Assembly (NCBI GenBank): GCA_015680685.1
Contig: MNCI01026460.1
Coordinates: 3,936 to 36,980, forward strand
Direction: 5' to 3'
Source: Gnetum montanum
Taxonomy: Eukaryota; Streptophyta; Gnetopsida; Gnetales; Gnetaceae
Length of the DNA stretch: 33,045 nt
Below the pieces are notes generated by a model. That model did no database searches. It was not told where the DNA came from and worked only from the letters and a program-made list of their open reading frames with translations. This document shows, one piece after another, positions 27,107 to 33,045 of the stretch (within the stretch, counting starts at the first letter, position 1; every line of letters begins with the position of its first letter). Both the position numbers and the translations under genes were made by a program.

Positions 27107-29869
27107 TGTTACATCTCATCTAGAGACATTAGGTATGGTCATACGCTTATGCCTTATTCATTATGTGTGGAGTCCCAATGGGTTGTTAGGGATGATTTAA
27201 TGTATTTTATATGTTATGAGGTCTCATCTTTATGTTACGATTATGATGTCTTTACATGCTTAGCTAATGTGATTATGTACACTAGCCCTATGTGATGTGT
27301 TAAACAAGTGATGTTGCTGGTAGGGATGTTGGATTAAGATACAAGGACACCTATCTAATATGTCTTTATGCTTTATGTGTGATTTTGGTAGCTATGCATT
27401 TGCACTATAGTGTTATGTTGCGTGATGTTCAGGTGTGGCATGTGAATGCGTAAAGCGTATGATAAGGATCTCGTAGGTTCAAATGAATTTTGATCTGGAG
27501 TCCCGGTGTGTTTGTTACACATGATTAAAGTTTATAGCATTAGTTGTAGAGGAAAATCATAAGAACAGCTTATGAAAATTGTTCATATAAAAAATAATAA
27601 TAAACAATTCAAAAGTGAAAAAAAGAAGAAGAAAAAGTAAGCTCACATCACACGAGAAAAGAAGTGCATCATTGATTTTTTTTATTTTAAAAAAAAGCAT
27701 ATAGTAAAAGTATAGATTATGTGTTTGTTTGTTTTTTTTTTACCCACCGCCTCACCACTGCTTACCCATAGAAATTGGGTTTTGGGTTTTTGTTTTTCTT
27801 TTTTCTATTCGCATTAATAGAAACACATGAAAGCATGTTCTTTCATTTTTCTTTCTTCTCTCTTTTTCTATTCCACAATTTTCTAAATTTAGGGCTTTTG
27901 TAAACAACTTTTGCATGCTCTAAACCTAGATTTGGGATTGCTATGAGCATATCTACATAGGTGCAGAAGTTGTTGAGAGTAAAACAGAGTCCTATTGGAT
28001 TTATGATGATTTTCTACTTGTTTCAGCCTTTCTGCCCAAAAATTTTAATTAGTGGTTTGTCTTTACCTTTTTCCTGTATTTTTTGTGTTGGATTAGTGTA
28101 TATGATTATGTGATGTGGGCATGTGGGGTAGATAGCTCAAAGAATGAGCTTGGACATGTTATTTTGCCTATTTCCTAAATTTGTCTGATTTTGGTTACGA
28201 TTTGTATAGTAATATATATGCAATGTATGGTATGATGTAAACTTGTAGAATATGATATGTGGTGTTGATTAGACTAGTATGATTGGAATATGATATTTTT
28301 AGGGCCTATTGGGGCATGAGCATTTTTGGGAGTTCCAATCCTTCTTGGTGGTAATTAAATATTATTTTATTAGTCAAACTATGAATGTGCATAACTTTTC
28401 TTCTAGGAGTCAAATCTCAGTAAAATTAGTATCGTTGAGATCATTTTGGGAAGTACTTTCTAATCATGGAATTGGTTCTCTTTGGGCATATATCATTTTG
28501 AAGGTTATTATAGTAGTCATTTGGAAGGAAGTACATGCAGTTTGATAACTATAGTATTGTTTTATTAGATCATGGTATTAATGTTGTTTTGTTGAATCAT
28601 GATATTATTTTCATGGAATGACTGTACCTATTAGGTGTGGATATGTGTGGTTATGTTATATTTGTTTGAACGTGTTGTGCTTATGACATGTGTTAATTTA
28701 AGCTAGCAAGAATGTGTACATGTCTTCATCACAATGCTTGTGACTGTCATTGGTAGGTGGTGCTAACATGAGGGTGTGGACCGATTGGTGATGAGGCACC
28801 CTGGAGGTAATATGGATTGATCCCCATAGTGATGCATCGATGAGGCTTCTATCTCGGGCCTCATCCTAAGAGTAGGAGAGTGTAGGTGTGTTCATCCCTA
28901 CGACTGGTACATGGCATAGGTGTGTTCATTCCTATCACCAGTCCTCTAAAAGGCTAGTGATTGCAGGTCACAAGTTGATGGACCCTAGCACTATTTGAAT
29001 AAATAAAAGACCTACATGCAATGGCTATTATGAGTACTCATGGCAACGTTTCACGTGCTACATTGAGTGCAAATATGCTAATGACCACATGGGCTATGTA
29101 TATGATAGTATTAGACTGTGAGTCATATTGTTGATAATATGTGTTATGATTGGAGTATGATTGTGTGGATCATGAATTGTTTAACAATATATCATGGGTA
29201 TGATGACATGGGCATGATAGATGATGTCGGACCATGGCTTTATTTACGATTGTATGATAGTCATCTATTCTCTTCGATAATGATTATGTTAGCATTATGG
29301 GCCATATGGTGTGTGTGTGTGTGTGTGTTGTTTTGAGCATGCATAAGACTAATAGTTGTTTTAGGTTACCTTGTACCCCACTCCTCTCCTTTAGTGTAGC
29401 AATGGTCGACCATTTAGTAGAGGAATTGTAAAGGCTTCCAACTTAGTTGTGTACTAACTTTATTTAATTACAGGTGAAAGGCGTAGGAGCCTAGACAAGC
29501 ACAGAGAGAGAGAGAGAGTAAAGGAGGAAAAATTCTTCAGTGCTTGATTAATATATATTTTCATGTACAGTAATATGAATTATGTATCGTTGTATGAAAC
29601 TCTCGGGACTTTTATATATATGATGATGATGTTTATGCATTTTTTATATTTTAGTAGAGTAGTGCATAGTTTGATTTATGCAAAGACATACATTTTTATA
29701 AACTAAAATGTATGTTTAGTTTTTGGTGTGGTAGGAAATGTTTGTGCAGTTTAACCTTTCTTAATATCATGTGTTCTACACATCATTGGTTTTTTTAGCT
29801 ATCATGCTTCAATTATAAGATTACTTGATCCTAGGCATCACCCTACCCTAGTTAGGATGAGGTGTTACA
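27107..29869 (+). repeat. 5' LTR of a Tekay/Del-like chromovirus (LTR-E)
   Basis: Starts TGTTACATCTCATC and ends GATGAGGTGTTACA, an imperfect inverted repeat of its own start, three bases before an initiator-Met-type PBS. The length of 2.76 kb is long but suits Del/Tekay elements, which are known for LTRs of this size. It contains (GT)10 at 29309-29328 and (AG)8 at 29503-29518. No coding. Confidence 0.78.
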
Positions 29870-29872
29870 TTG

Positions 29873-29887
29873 TGGTATTAAAGCTAG
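29873..29887 (+). other. Primer-binding site of the chromovirus
   Basis: TGGTATTAAAGCTAG, a degraded form of TGGTATCAGAGC, which is complementary to the 3' end of initiator tRNA-Met. Confidence 0.75.
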
Positions 29888-29954
29888 TTTACTTCGATGT
29901 TGTATGATGGTTGGGGTACTCACCCATTTGTGATTTTAGGTTACAAATATATAT

Positions 29955-31358
29955 AGTAGAGGTGGTCATGATGTTGGTGGGGCTCATAGACCATAAAGGC
30001 CTAATGATGGATAGGAGCAACCTCCTCAAACATCTATAAATGGTCCTATATATAGGCAACTAGAGCTTATACAAAAATTGTTATAGGTTCTATAACAACA
30101 TGTTGTAGCTAGTGATGCTCTCATTCCCATGATCAGAGAAGTGGAAAGTGATAATGATAGTGGAGGCTCAGGAGATTCAAATAGGCAACCTATCAATATG
30201 GAACTAGTAGAGAAATTTCAAAAGTTAGGACCTCCTAAATTTTATGGCATTAAGGATCCCAGTATAGCTACAAAATAGTTGGAGGAATTACAAAAGGCTT
30301 TTGATTTGATGGGTTGTTCATCAATTCAATAGACTCACTTAGTAGTTTATCAATTGGTTGATACTGCTTGATGTTGGTGGATGATTGAGGAGCAAGTTAA
30401 GGAATGGACTAGGCAAGAGGTGGCATGGGATGATTTTCTTGCATCTTTCAAAGGTTGTTATGTGTCTACCTAATACGCATAGGCCAAGGAGGATGATTTC
30501 TACCATTTGTATCAGGGTAGTTGGTCTATGGTGAAGTATGATGCTCATTTCACTAAGCTAAGTAGTTATGTACCATAGATGCATACATATGCTCAAGCAT
30601 GAGCAAATAGGTTTATTTGAGGTTTAAGGCCATCTTTACATCTATTACCTCTTAGATTGACATCCTATGATCAACCTAGAGTAATAGCCATGGATTTAGA
30701 GAGGAGTCAGTGAGAAGATGCACCACGTAGAGGGAGGCGACTAGGGTAGAAGAGAGGAACAACATTTGAAGAGAGGCCTAGCCCCTCTAAGCAAGCTCAT
30801 GACCATGGAAGAGAGCATCCAACACTCACTCATGGTCCTACTATTGGAGCTGGTTGTGAAGCTATTATTAGTTATAGATGTGGGTAGCTTGGTTATCTGC
30901 AAAGGGATTGCTAGAATTGTTTGCATGTGGGTAGTTAGACCATCAAACTTGGAAATGTCCAAAGCAAGCAAGTAGTGGTGGATGAGGCAAAGGTCAAGGA
31001 TAGTGACCTCTAGTTCAGGGTGGATGTGGAGCACTAATCACTTAGCCTGGAGGAGGGGACCAAACGACTCAAGGATGGGTATATGCCTTAGCAGACTAGA
31101 CTTTGGATGTGTAGCCAAACACAGTGATGGAAATAGGAGGTACAATTTTGCACTTTACTATGTTAATGTTATTTGACCCATGTGCTAGCCATTCTTTCAT
31201 AGATCCTACAGTTGTACATTATGTAGCTCTTGTATGTCATTCACTTTCTCTTGGGTTAATAGTATCTTCTACTAGGGATCATGAAACATGAGGTAAATAG
31301 GTGTGTATAGGTGTGCTAGTAGAATTGGAAGGTGTGCAATGGCTTAGTAATTAACATG
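29955..31358 (+). pseudogene. gag-pro: Chromovirus gag and start of protease, interrupted
   Basis: One frame with many stops. The gag core begins LVEKFQKLGPPKFYG (about 30201) and continues with EELQKAFDLMG, CWWMIEEQ, EVAWDDFLASFKGCY and KYDAHFTKL, then GLRPSLHLLPLRL. This order is that of the Tekay/Del clade. A CCHC knuckle lies near 30876-30914 (YRCG then LGYLQRDC) with its His changed to Tyr. The protease starts near 31160: LFDPCASHSFID, where DSGA is normal, so Asp is kept but the flap pair S-G is P-C. The reading is cut at 31358/31359 by the insertion of LTR-F; RT and integrase are not in the window. Confidence 0.85.
31354..31358. repeat. Predicted target duplication ACATG of LTR-F
   Basis: The five bases directly before the LTR-F start as I place it. 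The partner copy would lie beyond the right edge. Confidence 0.4.
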
Positions 31359-31385
31359 TGATGAGATGTGATATTGCATGCACCA

Positions 31386-31407
31386 CGATATTGCGTACGC
31401 AATATCG
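31386..31407. repeat. Perfect 22-bp palindrome in U3 of LTR-F
   Basis: The arm CGATATTGCGT is followed at once by its reverse complement, with no loop. It lies 17 bp upstream of the TATA box. A further GATATTGC copy lies just upstream (about 31369). Confidence 0.9.
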
Positions 31408-31424
31408 CAGTCCGCTGCCAAATC

Positions 31425-31432
31425 TATAAATA
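31425..31432 (+). promoter_or_regulatory. LTR-F TATA box
   Basis: TATAAATA, between the palindrome and the AATAAA signal. Confidence 0.75.
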
Positions 31433-31598
31433 AGAGGCTGCACTCCCCTTATTTCTCATCCTTGGCTAGAAGTAGTGAAGCTATGGCAATTTGATCACTC
31501 CAGAGATAGAATATTTTCCATGTGCTCGCAGTAGGAGTCCCCAAGTGAATGGATCTTTATTTGAGCAGCTTTGTACCTGAACACAAGTTGTGTACAGC

Positions 31599-31604
31599 AA
31601 TAAA
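31599..31604 (+). terminator. LTR-F polyadenylation signal
   Basis: AATAAA about 170 bp after the TATA box; marks the probable R region. Confidence 0.55.
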
Positions 31605-31695
31605 GATGAGCTTTGTGGATAAACCTTGCAGTGCATGGAATAGGTTTATTACATGTTATTTCTTACCTTTTATTTATTACATGCATTAGCGCGGC

Positions 31696-31890
31696 ATGAG
31701 TACGACTTGGTTACGAGCATTGACGAATGTGTACGGCTAACTAAGGAATCGGCTACTCATCGCAATTAGATTCCCACCCTTGTCTCCTAGAACGTGGGAT
31801 GAGTACGACTTGATTACAAGCATCTACAGATGTGTACGGCTAGTCAAGCAATAGGCTGCTCATCATGCTTAGGCTAGTTAGGTGCCTCAG
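31696..31890 (+). repeat. 103-bp tandem repeat in R/U5 of LTR-F
   Basis: ATGAGTACGACTTG at 31696 returns at 31799, and GTGTACGGCTA follows in both at the same distance. A third, partial CAGTACGACC lies near 31887. Units are diverged by roughly 15-20%. Confidence 0.75.
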
Positions 31891-32287
31891 TACGACCACT
31901 TTGAGCATGTGCATTACATGTGGTAATCCCAATAACGATTAGCATTTGGTAGCCACAGTTGCATAGTTCAAGGTGTGTACGGTAAGTGGGAATGGATGCT
32001 AACGCTAGTTAATTTAGACTTAGTCCTTAGTTAGAGTTTATTTAGTTTCTCAACCCTTCACCTCATAGCATAGGAGATAAAACCAGAAAAGACCACAAAA
32101 ATCATATACCTCGGACTTACTTAACCATACACCATGACAACAACAAGTAAGTCTGGGAAGACAACGAATGATTAACCCCAAGTGTTCCATAGGGCGTTTA
32201 GGCATTTAGTCTGCGAAGTTCGATTGAATCGCAGGTGCTACGCTCATTTCGTATGGTTGAGTGTAGGGGTACCTCGCCACTCATCAT

Positions 32288-32305
32288 TGGCACCGTTGCC
32301 GGGGA
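32288..32305 (+). other. Primer-binding site, tRNA-Asp type
   Basis: TGGCACCGTTGCCGGGGA differs at one base (A for G at position 5) from the complement of the plant tRNA-Asp 3' end. Athila elements use this primer. Confidence 0.85.
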
Positions 32306-32429
32306 CTAAGTGTTGTGTGCCAAATAAAACATAAGGGATATCACTCACATCGTTGTGAGCCTTAACAAACCTTCAGGTTAATCAAGATAAAAATTTATAT
32401 AATGGTGAAATTAGCGCACCGATAACAAA

Positions 32430-33045
32430 ATGCCTTCTTCTCATAAGAGCAACTCACCACCTAAGGACCACACACAAGACAGTTGGCAAGATAAAAAACA
32501 TAACCAAAAATAGCCAAATCCTAAACAATACAAGTTAGTTTATACTCATCCCGATGAGTATATTCCAGACTTCACTTTTATCCTCCATCAAGATAAACAA
32601 CTATGATGGAGAGATTTGCAAGGTAACATTGTGTTACCCCCAGATCGATCAGCCCCTCGCATGCTTTTCTATGCCTTGGCACATATTGGCATGCAAGAAC
32701 TACTTTTTGAATACGTTGTGGAAGACTTTGATATGAGGGATTATTATTCCACAGATGCCCAATGTATGAGAGACTTAAGGCAGGAGAGTCAACATGCATT
32801 GCTGAAGGGCAAGACCCCGCACGTCCTTAGCAAAATAGGAGATGAGGAACCCCTTATCACGGGTTCTTTAGCAAAAGATGTTCCTCCTCCTAACGATGGT
32901 GAGGAGGTTGAGTATGAGAACCTATGATCAACGATACATATCCCTGGTTCTGATGCCTGTGAACACCAGCTGTTCATAGAGGGAACAACCACTCATGCTA
33001 AGGACGGGCACTTTGATCGTCACCACGATCGAGGCCGTAGCAGCT
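32430..33045 (+). pseudogene. First ORF of the Athila-like element, partial, unrecognised
   Basis: Starts at ATG 32430 (MPSSHKSNSPPKDHTQD), the first ATG in good context after the PBS, and runs in one frame past the window edge. Three stops interrupt it: TAG after KHNQK, TGA after QDKQL, TGA after YENL; the last two could come from CGA. Visible blocks: YTHPDEYIPDF, MLFYALAHIGMQELLF and an acidic DVPPPNDGEEVEYENL. I recognise no domain. By position it is the N-terminal part of gag or a leader ORF ahead of gag. Confidence 0.55.

Larger units (their letters stand above)
31359..32286 (+). repeat. 5' LTR of an Athila-like element (LTR-F)
   Basis: 928 bp. It starts TGATGAG and ends CTCATCA, a perfect 7-bp terminal inverted repeat, one base before a tRNA-Asp-type PBS. 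TATA box TATAAATA at 31425-31432, polyadenylation signal AATAAA at 31599-31604, both in the expected order for U3-R. It interrupts the chromovirus protease. Confidence 0.85.

Noticed and set aside
29309-29518. (GT)10 and (AG)8 microsatellites
   Set aside because: Ordinary simple repeats; noted under LTR-E but not unusual.
30741-31034. 97-codon minus-strand ORF
   Set aside because: Antisense shadow of the chromovirus gag-protease region.

Overview
This window is repeat-rich nuclear DNA of a land plant. It holds at least five LTR retrotransposons, some nested in others. I see no single-copy host gene, rRNA, tRNA or bacterial feature. The evidence is Ty3/gypsy gag, protease, RT-RNase H and integrase motifs, LTRs with TG...CA ends, tRNA primer-binding sites, polypurine tracts, and reading frames broken mostly by stops of the CAG/CAA/CGA-to-stop and TGG-to-stop type. 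All coordinates were counted by hand and may be off by a base or two. I cannot name the species.

Layout: (1) 1-623 is the start of an LTR lying in reverse (minus) orientation; its element runs out of the window to the left and interrupts the next one. (2) 624-6882 plus 24434-26828 is one old 'outer' element of the Tat/Ogre-like, non-chromodomain type, with an antisense gene fragment, a decayed pol, a 3' region and its 3' LTR (25116-26828). (3) 6883-24428 is a complete 17.5-kb 'inner' element of a related family, inserted into the outer one. Both its LTRs (6883-8275 and 23088-24428) are present, with the 5-bp target duplication CCTTT on each side. It carries PBS, gag, protease, a long antisense gene, pol, 3' region and PPT. 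(4) 27107-31358 is a Tekay/Del-like chromovirus with a 2.76-kb 5' LTR, gag and the start of protease. (5) It is cut at 31358/31359 by the 928-bp 5' LTR of an element with a tRNA-Asp-type PBS (Athila-like), whose first ORF runs off the right edge.

The most interesting part is shared by the inner and outer elements. Between gag-protease and reverse transcriptase lies an antisense gene with its own TATA box. In the inner copy I can model eight exons (13055-17383, minus) whose seven introns all have compatible phases and mostly good splice signals. It would encode a protein of roughly 1,080 residues: a basic N-terminus, an FCP1/NIF-like phosphatase fold that has lost part of its DxD motif, a region resembling plant-transposon proteins, a coiled coil and an acidic tail. 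Exon 1, exon 2 and the start of exon 3 exist in the outer copy with the same lengths and phases. This location matches the place where Ogre elements carry an intron.

The second notable signal is a family of short repeats at the module borders (2218-2400, 6196-6490, 12386-12860, 17639-17867, 21544-21870). Each unit is a 4-bp inverted repeat around a loop of about 6 nt, followed by TTAAACTRGCA. The stem sequences differ between units but stay complementary, which is covariation. The LTR U3 regions separately carry palindromes built on TACGC.
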